Source: Virgisporangium aliadipatigenens
GTDB lineage: Bacteria > Actinomycetota > Actinomycetes > Mycobacteriales > Micromonosporaceae
Assembly: GCF_016863615.1 (NCBI RefSeq)
Contig: NZ_BOPF01000017.1
Location: 62,001 to 126,000 of the forward strand
Length of the DNA stretch: 64,000 nucleotides
Direction: 5' to 3'
Positions within the stretch are counted from its first letter, which is position 1. Each line of letters opens with the position of its first letter. The translations under genes were made by a program, and so were the position numbers. The notes below the pieces were generated by a model. It did no database searches, had not been told where the DNA came from, and worked only from the letters and a program-made list of their open reading frames with translations. Below are positions 57,403-64,000 of the stretch, piece by piece.

Positions 57403-58388
57403 TGGACTGGTACACCGGCGTCGCGCGCCCCTTGCTCTTCCGCCGCGACGCGGAGTCCGCGCACCTTCTCGCGCTCAGGTCCCTGCGCCTGCTGCGCGGT
57501 AGGGCCCTCGAGTGCGGACCCCGGGAGGTCTTCGGGGTCCGCTTCCCCAACCCGGTGGGGCTGGCGGCCGGCATGGACAAGGACGGGCACGCCCTGCGCG
57601 CGTGGCCGGCGCTCGGGTTCGGGTTCGTCGAGGTGGGCACCGTGACCCGGCACCCCCAGCCGGGGAACGAGCGGCCGCGGATGTTCCGGCTGAGGGAGTC
57701 CGCGGCGGTGATCAACCGGATGGGCTTCAACAACGCCGGGGCCGCCGCCCTGGCCGCCCGTCTGGCGCGCCTGGGGCCGCTGCCGGTGCCGTTGGGGATC
57801 AGCCTCGGCAAGAGCAAGGTGACCCCGCTGGAGGAGGCCGTGGCGGACTACGTCCACTCGTTGCGCCTGCTGGCGCCGTACGCCGCCTACGTGGCCGTCA
57901 ACGTCAGTTCGCCGAACACCCCGGGCCTGCGGGCCCTCCAGGACCGCGCGGCGCTCGACGAGCTGCTGGCGGCGCTGCGGGCCGAGACGGACCGGCCGAT
58001 CCTCGTGAAGGTGGCGCCGGATCTGACCGAGGCGGCGCTCGGCGAGGTCTGCCAGGTCGCGGCGGATCGCGGGATCGACGGGTTCATCGCGACGAACACG
58101 ACCGTCGCCCGGAGCGGGGTAGCGCAGAGTGACCGTGAGACGGCCGAACGGGAGGCGGGTGGGCTCTCCGGCCTGCCGCTTCACTCGCGTTCAGTCGAAG
58201 TAGTGAAATTTCTCACTACGCAGGGAGAACTTCCGGTGATCGGGGTGGGCGGCATCGACGGACCGGAGGCGGCGCTCCGGATGGTCGACGCCGGAGCCGC
58301 TCTCGTCCAGCTCTACACCGGCTTCGTGTACGGGGGTCCGTCCGTGGTGCGGCGGACCGTTCGGGCGCTCTCCGCCCGGGAGGAGTAG
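57402..58388 (+). CDS. pyrD: Dihydroorotate dehydrogenase (quinone), class 2
   Basis: A 328-residue FMN enzyme that oxidises dihydroorotate to orotate at the membrane. The N-terminal helix [17 protein letters not shown] is the class 2 membrane/quinone segment. Core motifs are [13 protein letters not shown], the catalytic Ser in [32 protein letters not shown] and IGVGGI. GTG at 57402, with GGGAGGAG upstream inside carB. pyrF starts 3 bases after its stop. Confidence 0.95.
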   Translation: MDWYTGVARPLLFRRDAESAHLLALRSLRLLRGRALECGPREVFGVRFPNPVGLAAGMDKDGHALRAWPALGFGFVEVGTVTRHPQPGNERPRMFRLRESAAVINRMGFNNAGAAALAARLARLGPLPVPLGISLGKSKVTPLEEAVADYVHSLRLLAPYAAYVAVNVSSPNTPGLRALQDRAALDELLAALRAETDRPILVKVAPDLTEAALGEVCQVAADRGIDGFIATNTTVARSGVAQSDRETAEREAGGLSGLPLHSRSVEVVKFLTTQGELPVIGVGGIDGPEAALRMVDAGAALVQLYTGFVYGGPSVVRRTVRALSAREE

Positions 58389-58391
58389 GCG

Positions 58392-59219
58392 ATGGAACGC
58401 TTCGGCGCGCGGCTGCGCAGCGCTATGGAAAATCTCGGACCGTTGTGCGTCGGGATCGACCCGCACCCCCAGTTGCTCACCGCGTGGGGGCTCTCGGACG
58501 ATGCGGCGGGGCTGCGGAAGTTCTGTGAGACCTGCGTCTCATCGATGGCCGGCAGGGTCGCCGTGGTCAAGCCGCAATCGGCGTTTTTCGAGCGTCACGG
58601 CGCCGCGGGAGTGTCCGTTCTAGAGTCAACTATCCGACAGTTACGCGACGCCGGGACACTTGTGCTTTTGGACGTCAAGCGGGGCGATATCGGCTCGACG
58701 GCCGCCGCGTACGCCGACGCCTACCTCGATCCGACCTCCCCGCTGGCCTCGGACGCCATTACGGCGAGTCCATATCTCGGATTCGGATCGTTGCGGCCGA
58801 TGATCGACCGCGCGCTCGATTCGGGCGCCGGAGTCTTCGTTCTCGCGCTCACCTCGAATCCCGAGGGAGCCCAGGTCCAGCGGGCCGTAGGACCGGACAA
58901 AACGACCGTCGCGCAGGCCATGATCAACGCAATTGCGCAGGTCAATGAGGGTGTGGCGCCAATGGGGGACATCGGTGCCGTGATCGGTGCCACGGTGGGC
59001 CGTTCCGCTCTGGAACTGTCCACAGTGAACGGTCCGTTACTCGCTCCGGGGCTCGGCGCGCAGGGCGGAAAGGTCGACGATCTGGTCGACGTTTTCGGCG
59101 ACGCGACGCGTCTCGTGCTGCCGTCGTACTCCCGCGAGATCCTCGGTCGGGGGCCCCGCGTGGAGGATCTCCGCGCGGCCGTCACCCGCACGCTGGACGA
59201 CGTGCGGCGGCTGTTGTGA
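58392..59219 (+). CDS. pyrF: Orotidine 5'-phosphate decarboxylase, type 2
   Basis: The last step to UMP. The 275-residue protein matches the longer type 2 subgroup of actinobacteria: LCVGIDPHPQLLTAWGL, VAVVKPQSAFFERHG, the catalytic core LDVKRGDIGSTAAAYADAYL, and APGLGAQGG. ATG at 58392 follows GAGGAG. It ends the pyr operon. The 208 bases to mihF contain no gene and no clear terminator. Confidence 0.95.
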   Translation: MERFGARLRSAMENLGPLCVGIDPHPQLLTAWGLSDDAAGLRKFCETCVSSMAGRVAVVKPQSAFFERHGAAGVSVLESTIRQLRDAGTLVLLDVKRGDIGSTAAAYADAYLDPTSPLASDAITASPYLGFGSLRPMIDRALDSGAGVFVLALTSNPEGAQVQRAVGPDKTTVAQAMINAIAQVNEGVAPMGDIGAVIGATVGRSALELSTVNGPLLAPGLGAQGGKVDDLVDVFGDATRLVLPSYSREILGRGPRVEDLRAAVTRTLDDVRRLL

Positions 59220-59427
59220 TCGACTTGTTCGAAGATCATGGGCGCGGCGACGTTGCCGAAAACCTCCCCGACGGCTAGTTTTCCCCGCGCCAGTAACACC
59301 CGCTCCATCTGTCACACCGGGTTACATACGGCGCACCCGCATCACCGGCCACACCAGCACAATGGCAATATCTGCGTCGAACCCGTATCCACCATCAGCT
59401 ACATCACGAGGGACCTGAGGAGACCTG

Positions 59428-59751
59428 GTGCCGCTTCCGCCACTGAGCCCGGAACAGCGCGCTGCCGCCCTGGAAAAGGCTGCAGAAGTACGCAAAGCGC
59501 GCGCGGAGCTGAAGGATCAGCTCAAGTCGGGCAAAACCTCGCTTGCTGCGGTACTCGACCGTGCCGAGGACGACGACGTCGTCGGCAAGCTCAAGGTGTC
59601 GGCCGTGCTGCAGGCGATGCCCGGCATCGGCAAGATCCGGGCCCAGCAGATCATGGAAAAGCTCAAGATCGCCGACAGTCGCCGTCTTCGGGGGCTGGGC
59701 GAGCAGCAGCGTAAGGCCCTGCTTGGGGAGTTCGCTACCAGCAGCAGTTGA
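59428..59751 (+). CDS. mihF: Actinobacterial integration host factor mIHF
   Basis: A small nucleoid-associated protein, 107 residues, specific to actinobacteria. Helical N-terminus (PLSPEQRAAALEKAAEVRKARAELK) and the H2TH-type DNA-binding motif GIGKIRAQQIMEKLKIADSRRLRGLGEQQRKALL. It bends DNA without strong sequence specificity. GTG at 59428 with GAGGAGA upstream. It stands directly before gmk, as in mycobacteria and Streptomyces. Confidence 0.94.
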   Translation: MPLPPLSPEQRAAALEKAAEVRKARAELKDQLKSGKTSLAAVLDRAEDDDVVGKLKVSAVLQAMPGIGKIRAQQIMEKLKIADSRRLRGLGEQQRKALLGEFATSSS

Positions 59752-59771
59752 GGGCAAGGTAGAAACAACCC

Positions 59772-60371
59772 GTGACAAGTCATGACGATGCGCGCCCGGC
59801 AGCACGGCTCACTGTCCTGTCCGGCCCTTCCGGGGTCGGCAAGGACAGCGTGATCGAGCTGATTCGGGCGCGCTCGCCTTGGACCTTGTGGCTGTCGGTG
59901 TCGGTCACGACCCGGCCCCGCCGCCACTACGAGGTCGACGGACAGCACTACCACTTCGTCGACCGGACCGAGTTCCAGCGACTGATCGAGCAGGACCAGC
60001 TGTTGGAGTGGGCCGACTTCGCGGGCAACCTCTACGGCACGCCCCGCGAGCCCGTCGAGCGCCACATCCGGCTCGGCGAGGCCCCCCTGCTGAAGATCGA
60101 CATTCAGGGCGCCCGGCAGGTGCGCAAGGCCATGCCGGACGCGCTGCTGGTCTTCCTGGCCCCGCCCAGCTTCGAGGAACTGGCGCGCCGCCTCGCCGGC
60201 CGGGGGACCGAGGACGCGCAGACGATCGCCCGACGCCTCGCGGCCGCCCGTGACGAGATGGCCTCGGAGGCCGAGTTCGACGTCACGATTGTCAACGATT
60301 CGAAGGAACGTGCAGCTGACGAGCTGGTAGGCTTGTTCGGTTCTCGGTTACCCGCAGGTCCCCTGCACTAG
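59772..60371 (+). CDS. gmk: Guanylate kinase
   Basis: Converts GMP to GDP. The 199 residues have P-loop [34 protein letters not shown] for GMP binding, [26 protein letters not shown] and the lid [17 protein letters not shown]. The P-loop reads GKD-S where most guanylate kinases have GKS/T; the Asp is unusual but the rest is intact. GTG start. The order mihF-gmk-rpoZ confirms the call. Confidence 0.95.
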   Translation: MTSHDDARPAARLTVLSGPSGVGKDSVIELIRARSPWTLWLSVSVTTRPRRHYEVDGQHYHFVDRTEFQRLIEQDQLLEWADFAGNLYGTPREPVERHIRLGEAPLLKIDIQGARQVRKAMPDALLVFLAPPSFEELARRLAGRGTEDAQTIARRLAAARDEMASEAEFDVTIVNDSKERAADELVGLFGSRLPAGPLH

Positions 60372-60415
60372 CGGGACCCTGCATCAAGCTTTCTACCTTA
60401 AGAGGTTCTGCTTCC

Positions 60416-60682
60416 GTGTCTGGAACTGTCGCCAACCCCGAAGGCATCACCAACCCGCCGATCGACGAGCTGCTGGAGAAGAGCTCCTCGAAGTACGCCC
60501 TGGTGATCTTCGCGGCCAAGCGAGCCCGCCAGATCAACGCCTACTACAGCCAGCTCGGCGAGGGCCTGCTGGAGTACGTGGGCCCGCTCGTGGAGACCAC
60601 TCCGCAGGAGAAGCCGCTGTCGATCGCCATGCGCGAGATCAACGCCGGTCTCCTCACCGCTGAGCCCACCGAGACGGCCTAG
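60416..60682 (+). CDS. rpoZ: RNA polymerase omega subunit
   Basis: An 88-residue omega subunit that supports RNA polymerase assembly. It shows [32 protein letters not shown], ending in the typical actinobacterial [21 protein letters not shown] at 60416 with AAGAGG upstream. coaBC follows after 6 bases. Confidence 0.95.
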   Translation: MSGTVANPEGITNPPIDELLEKSSSKYALVIFAAKRARQINAYYSQLGEGLLEYVGPLVETTPQEKPLSIAMREINAGLLTAEPTETA

Positions 60683-60688
60683 GCACCC

Positions 60689-61912
60689 GTGACGCGCGCC
60701 CCCTCCGTCGTCCTCGGCGTCGGCGGGGGCATCGCCGCGTACAAGGCCTGCGAGCTGCTGCGCCTGTTCACCGAGTCGGGGCACTCCGTGCGGGTGCTGC
60801 CGACCGATGCCGCGCTGCGCTTCGTCGGCGCGCCGACCTGGGCCGCGCTGTCCGGGCAGCCGGTGCACACCGACGTCTGGTCGGACGTTCACGAGGTGCC
60901 GCACGTGCGCGTCGGACGGCAGGCCGACCTCGTGGTGGTGGCCCCGGCGACCGCCGACCTGCTCGCCAAGGCCGCGCACGGGCTCGCCGACGACCTGCTG
61001 ACCAACACGCTGTTGACGGCGCGCTGCCCGACGCTGTTCGCCCCGGCGATGCACACCGAGATGTGGGAGCACCCCGCCACGCGGGCCAACGTCGCGCTGC
61101 TGCGGGAGCGCGGCGCCGTCGTGCTCGAACCGGCCGTCGGCCGGCTCACCGGCGCGGACACCGGCAAGGGCCGGCTGCCCGAGCCCCCGGAGATCTTCGA
61201 GGCCGCGCTCGCCCTGCTCCGGCGCGGGGCGCTCGCCCCGGACCTGCGCGGGCGGCGGATCGTCGTGACGGCCGGCGGCACCCGGGAGCCCATCGACCCG
61301 GTGCGCTTCATCGGCAACCGGTCCTCCGGCAAGCAGGGGTACGCGTTCGCCCGCGCCGCCGTCGCGCGGGGCGCCCGTGTGACGCTCGTCGCGGCCAACG
61401 TGACGTTGCCGGACCCGGCCGGCGTGGATCTGGTGCGGGTCGGGACGACGGAGGAGCTGCGCGCCGCGACGGTGGCGGCCGCCAAGGACGCCGACGTGGT
61501 GGTGATGGCCGCCGCACCCGCGGACTTCCGGCCGGCCGTGTACGCGGACCAGAAAATCAAGAAGTCGCCCGGGGGTGACGCGCCGGTGCTGACGCTCACC
61601 ACCAACCCGGACATCGCCGCCGAGCTGGGTGAACGTAAGGCGGCGGGGCAGATACTCGTGGCGTTCGCGGCCGAAACCGCTGGGGGGCCCGAGGCGTTGG
61701 CCAATGCGCGGGACAAGCTGGTCCGCAAGCGGGCGGACCTGATAGTTCTCAACGCGGTCGGCGAGGCCATCGGTTTCGGGACCGACACCAACGCGGCTGT
61801 CGTCCTCGATGCGGACGGTTCCGCGACGACCATCGACATGACGTCGAAGGACCGGCTGGCTGATGCGGTTCTCGACCTGGTGGCGGATAAGCTGCCACCC
61901 GATACGGACTGA
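60689..61912 (+). CDS. coaBC: Bifunctional phosphopantothenoylcysteine decarboxylase / synthetase CoaBC
   Basis: Two steps of coenzyme A synthesis in one 407-residue protein. The flavin-dependent CoaC half starts VVLGVGGGIAAYKACELLR and includes VPHVRVGRQADLVVVAPATA and APAMHTEMWEHPAT. The CTP-using CoaB half has VTAGGTREPIDPVRFIGNRSSGKQGYA, AAAPADFRPA with KIKK, and FAAET. GTG start. Confidence 0.95.
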   Translation: MTRAPSVVLGVGGGIAAYKACELLRLFTESGHSVRVLPTDAALRFVGAPTWAALSGQPVHTDVWSDVHEVPHVRVGRQADLVVVAPATADLLAKAAHGLADDLLTNTLLTARCPTLFAPAMHTEMWEHPATRANVALLRERGAVVLEPAVGRLTGADTGKGRLPEPPEIFEAALALLRRGALAPDLRGRRIVVTAGGTREPIDPVRFIGNRSSGKQGYAFARAAVARGARVTLVAANVTLPDPAGVDLVRVGTTEELRAATVAAAKDADVVVMAAAPADFRPAVYADQKIKKSPGGDAPVLTLTTNPDIAAELGERKAAGQILVAFAAETAGGPEALANARDKLVRKRADLIVLNAVGEAIGFGTDTNAAVVLDADGSATTIDMTSKDRLADAVLDLVADKLPPDTD

Positions 61913-62036
61913 CGGACGGGGTTCTGGCCGGACCCCGCACCCCGGTCCCACTGTCAGGAGGCCGGTCGTAGACTCGGCCCTAAATCCGATCCGGACGGTA
62001 GGAATACCCCCGGAGGCATGTACCTGAGGGAGCATC

Positions 62037-63230
62037 GTGGCACGGCGTCTTTTTACCTCCGAATCGGTGACCGAGGGGCACCCGGACAAGATCGCTGACC
62101 AGATCAGCGACGGGATCCTGGATGCTCTGATCGGTGCCGACCCCACGAGCCGGGTCGCGGTCGAGACGCTGATCACGACCGGTCAGGTGCACGTCGCCGG
62201 CGAGGTGACCACCAGCGCCTACGCCGACATCGCGGCGATCGTGCGGGAGACCATCCTGGGGATCGGCTACGACTCCTCGAAGAAGGGCTTCGACGGCGGT
62301 TCCTGCGGCGTGAGCGTCTCGATCGGCGCCCAGTCGCCGGACATCGCCCAGGGCGTGGACAAGGCGCTGGAGCAGCGCACCGGCGAGGCCGCCGACCCGA
62401 TCGACGCGCAGGGCGCGGGCGACCAGGGCATGATGTTCGGCTTTGCCTGCACCGAGACCCCCGAGCTGATGCCGCTGCCGATCGCGCTCGCGCACCGGCT
62501 CGCCCGCCGGCTCACCGCCGTGCGCAAGGACGGCACGGTTCCCTACCTGCGTCCGGACGGCAAGACCCAGGTCACGGTCGAGTACGAGGGCTTCAAGCCG
62601 GTGCGGCTCAACACCGTCGTGGTGTCGTCGCAGCACGCCCCCGACATCTCGCTGGAGTCGCTGCTCACGCCGGACGTCCAGGAGCACGTGATCGCCCCCG
62701 AGCTGGAGGGCCTCGGCCTCGACACCGAGGGCTACCGGCTGCTGGTCAACCCGACCGGCCGCTTCGAGATCGGCGGCCCGATGGGCGACGCCGGCCTCAC
62801 CGGGCGCAAGATCATCGTCGACACCTACGGCGGCTACGCCCGCCACGGCGGCGGCGCCTTCTCCGGCAAGGACCCGTCGAAGGTGGACCGTTCGGCCGCC
62901 TACGCCATGCGCTGGGTCGCCAAGAACGTCGTCGCGGCCGGGCTCGCCGAGCGCTGCGAGGTGCAGGTCGCGTACGCGATCGGCAAGGCGAAGCCGGTCA
63001 GCCTCTTCGTCGAGACGTTCGGCACCGAGGTCGTGCCGGTGGACCGGATCGAGAAGGCGATCAACGAGGTCTTCGACCTGCGCCCCGCCGCGATCATCCG
63101 GGACCTGGAGCTGCTGCGGCCGGTGTACCGGCAGACGGCGGCTTACGGGCACTTCGGGCGTGAGCTGCCGGGCTTCACCTGGGAGCGCACCGACCGCGTC
63201 TCCGAGCTGAAGTCGGCCGCGGGAGCGTAG
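62037..63230 (+). CDS. metK: S-adenosylmethionine synthetase
   Basis: Makes S-adenosylmethionine from methionine and ATP. The 397 residues contain [50 protein letters not shown] and [14 protein letters not shown] at 62037 follows GAGGGAG. In the 124-base gap after coaBC I see no SAM-riboswitch pattern. A terminator follows the gene. Confidence 0.97.
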   Translation: MARRLFTSESVTEGHPDKIADQISDGILDALIGADPTSRVAVETLITTGQVHVAGEVTTSAYADIAAIVRETILGIGYDSSKKGFDGGSCGVSVSIGAQSPDIAQGVDKALEQRTGEAADPIDAQGAGDQGMMFGFACTETPELMPLPIALAHRLARRLTAVRKDGTVPYLRPDGKTQVTVEYEGFKPVRLNTVVVSSQHAPDISLESLLTPDVQEHVIAPELEGLGLDTEGYRLLVNPTGRFEIGGPMGDAGLTGRKIIVDTYGGYARHGGGAFSGKDPSKVDRSAAYAMRWVAKNVVAAGLAERCEVQVAYAIGKAKPVSLFVETFGTEVVPVDRIEKAINEVFDLRPAAIIRDLELLRPVYRQTAAYGHFGRELPGFTWERTDRVSELKSAAGA

Positions 63231-63245
63231 TTTCGTCGTTCAGGG

Positions 63246-63278
63246 AAGGGCTGCCTTTCGGGGCGGCCCTTTCTTCTT
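63246..63278 (+). terminator. Intrinsic terminator after metK
   Basis: AAGGGCTGCC (63246-63255) pairs with GGCGGCCCTT (63262-63271) with one internal G-T pair, followed by TCTTCTT. It starts 15 bases after the metK stop. Confidence 0.75.
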
Positions 63279-63281
63279 GCG

Positions 63282-63366
63282 CTCACACGGGTGTGAGTTC
63301 AGTGCGGACGTGTGTGAGCTCAGGGAGATCATCGGGCTAGTTGATATCCGTGAGCTCACACACGTC
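63282..63366. promoter_or_regulatory. Cluster of GTGTGAG/CTCACAC inverted repeats upstream of priA
   Basis: A compact palindrome CTCACACGGGTGTGAG at 63282-63297 is followed by a 16-bp perfect inverted repeat: GACGTGTGTGAGCTCA at 63307-63322 and TGAGCTCACACACGTC at 63351-63366, separated by 28 bases. The heptamer GTGTGAG thus occurs four times in 85 bases in alternating orientation. It sits between the metK terminator and priA. An operator array or a structured transcript are both possible. Confidence 0.6.
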
Positions 63367-63435
63367 GGGGACGGATCCCGGCGGGGTGGCGGGGTGTCGC
63401 GGCGGAGTGTCAGGGGTGGGTGTTAGGACGGTGGG

Positions 63436-64000
63436 GTGACGGACGCGGACGGGCAGATCGCCCTGGATGCTGACTGGCCCGCCCCCGGGCCGGCCGGCCC
63501 CGCGCCGTCCACCGACCGCGCCGCGCCCTCCGCGCCCGGGTCGGCGCGCTCCGGTTCACGAGCCGCGCCGGGTGCTTCGCGGGGCTCCGGGGCGGCCGCC
63601 CGGGGCGGTAAGGCCCGTGGGCCGGCGAAGGAGCGGGAGGCCGCTGCCGAGCTACCGGTGGCGCGGGTCTGCGTGGACGTGCCGCTCGCCCACCTGGACC
63701 GGCCGTTCGACTACCTGGTGCCCGCGGAGGCGGACGATGCCGCCCGGCCGGGGGTGCGGGTGCGGGTGCGCTTCGCCGGGCAGCTCGTCAGCGGGTTCCT
63801 GCTGGAGCGCGTGGCGGAGTCGGAGCACGAGGGCCGGCTGACGTTTCTCGACCGGGTGGTGTCGCCGGAGGTGGTGCTGACCGCCGGGGTCGCCGAGGTC
63901 GCGCGGGCCGTCGCGGACCGCTACGCGGGGACGCTGGCGGACGTGTTGCGCCTGGCGGTGCCGCCGCGCCACGCGAAGGTCGAGGCCGCCGCCCCCGAGG
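63436..64000 (+). CDS. priA: Primosomal protein N' (PriA), 5' part, cut by window end
   Basis: The frame opens at GTG 63436 and stays open to the last base (188 codons). After a 75-residue Pro/Ala/Gly-rich, probably disordered N-terminus comes the PriA 3'-DNA-binding domain: ARVCVDVPLAHLDRPFDYLVP, GVRVRVRFAGQLVSGFLLE, and AEVARAVADRYAGTLADVLRLAVPPRHAK. The helicase domain lies outside. In actinobacteria PriA homologues after metK often lack working helicase motifs; that cannot be tested here. Confidence 0.88.
   Translation, partial: MTDADGQIALDADWPAPGPAGPAPSTDRAAPSAPGSARSGSRAAPGASRGSGAAARGGKARGPAKEREAAAELPVARVCVDVPLAHLDRPFDYLVPAEADDAARPGVRVRVRFAGQLVSGFLLERVAESEHEGRLTFLDRVVSPEVVLTAGVAEVARAVADRYAGTLADVLRLAVPPRHAKVEAAAPE

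Noticed and set aside
61913-62036. Possible SAM riboswitch upstream of metK
   Set aside because: The 124-base gap shows no recognisable SAM-I, SAM-II or SAM-IV core pairing or conserved loop sequence by eye.

Overview
The window is high-GC DNA (many GTG and TTG starts, strong third-position G/C) from an actinobacterium. The gene order points to a filamentous actinomycete, most likely of the Micromonosporaceae: apt-rel-ppi-MBL hydrolase-hisS, DUF948-DUF6167-alaS-ruvX-mltG-aroE-aroC-aroK-aroB-aroQ, efp-nusB, bldD next to pyrR-pyrB-pyrC-carA-carB-pyrD-pyrF, and mihF-gmk-rpoZ-coaBC-metK-priA. The family assignment is inference from gene content; no rRNA or tRNA gene was seen to fix it. I see no insertion sequence, prophage, CRISPR array or replication origin. 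The region reads as chromosomal core with small accessory inserts, and no gene-free stretch exceeds about 300 bases.

Layout. 1-2.9 kb: end of a TetR-type regulator, a STAS anti-sigma-factor antagonist, and a reverse-strand cupin/sensor kinase/LuxR-type regulator operon. 3.0-9.5 kb: ruvC-ruvA-ruvB, yajC-secD-secF and apt. 9.6-18.4 kb: bifunctional (p)ppGpp enzyme Rel, a secreted RICIN-type protein, an XRE/NB-ARC ATPase regulator, two tandem membrane-anchored cyclophilins, an MBL hydrolase and hisS. 18.6-22.6 kb: a signalling island with a lipoprotein divergent from two overlapping Ser/Thr kinases and an FHA protein. 22.6-27.4 kb: reverse-strand urease cluster ureA-ureB-ureC-ureF-ureG-(small ORF)-ureD, without ureE. 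27.5-32.1 kb: aspS, a Tat-exported lipoprotein GH1 glycosidase, and rarA. 32.2-36.1 kb: a very large Gly/Pro-rich single-pass membrane protein. 36.2-45.8 kb: DUF948, DUF6167, alaS, ruvX, mltG and five shikimate-pathway genes. 45.7-49.9 kb: a reverse-strand polyprenol-phosphate mannosyltransferase whose reading frame runs antisense into aroQ, then efp, nusB, a small membrane-anchored protein and bldD (reverse). 50.1-59.2 kb: a complete pyrimidine operon with a PyrR-binding leader hairpin. 59.4-64.0 kb: mihF, gmk, rpoZ, coaBC, metK and the start of priA, cut by the window end.

The most unusual signals lie between genes. A 42-43 bp element (family R1) occurs three times, each time beginning exactly at the TGA stop of an operon gene and ending just before the next start. 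A second mosaic family (R2) occupies at least six other in-operon gaps, once as a perfect 101-bp tandem duplication between ureA and ureB, and once apparently absorbed into the 3' end of carB. The metK-priA gap carries a dense set of GTGTGAG/CTCACAC inverted repeats. Together with the giant low-complexity membrane protein and the kinase-kinase-FHA module, these are the items most worth following up.
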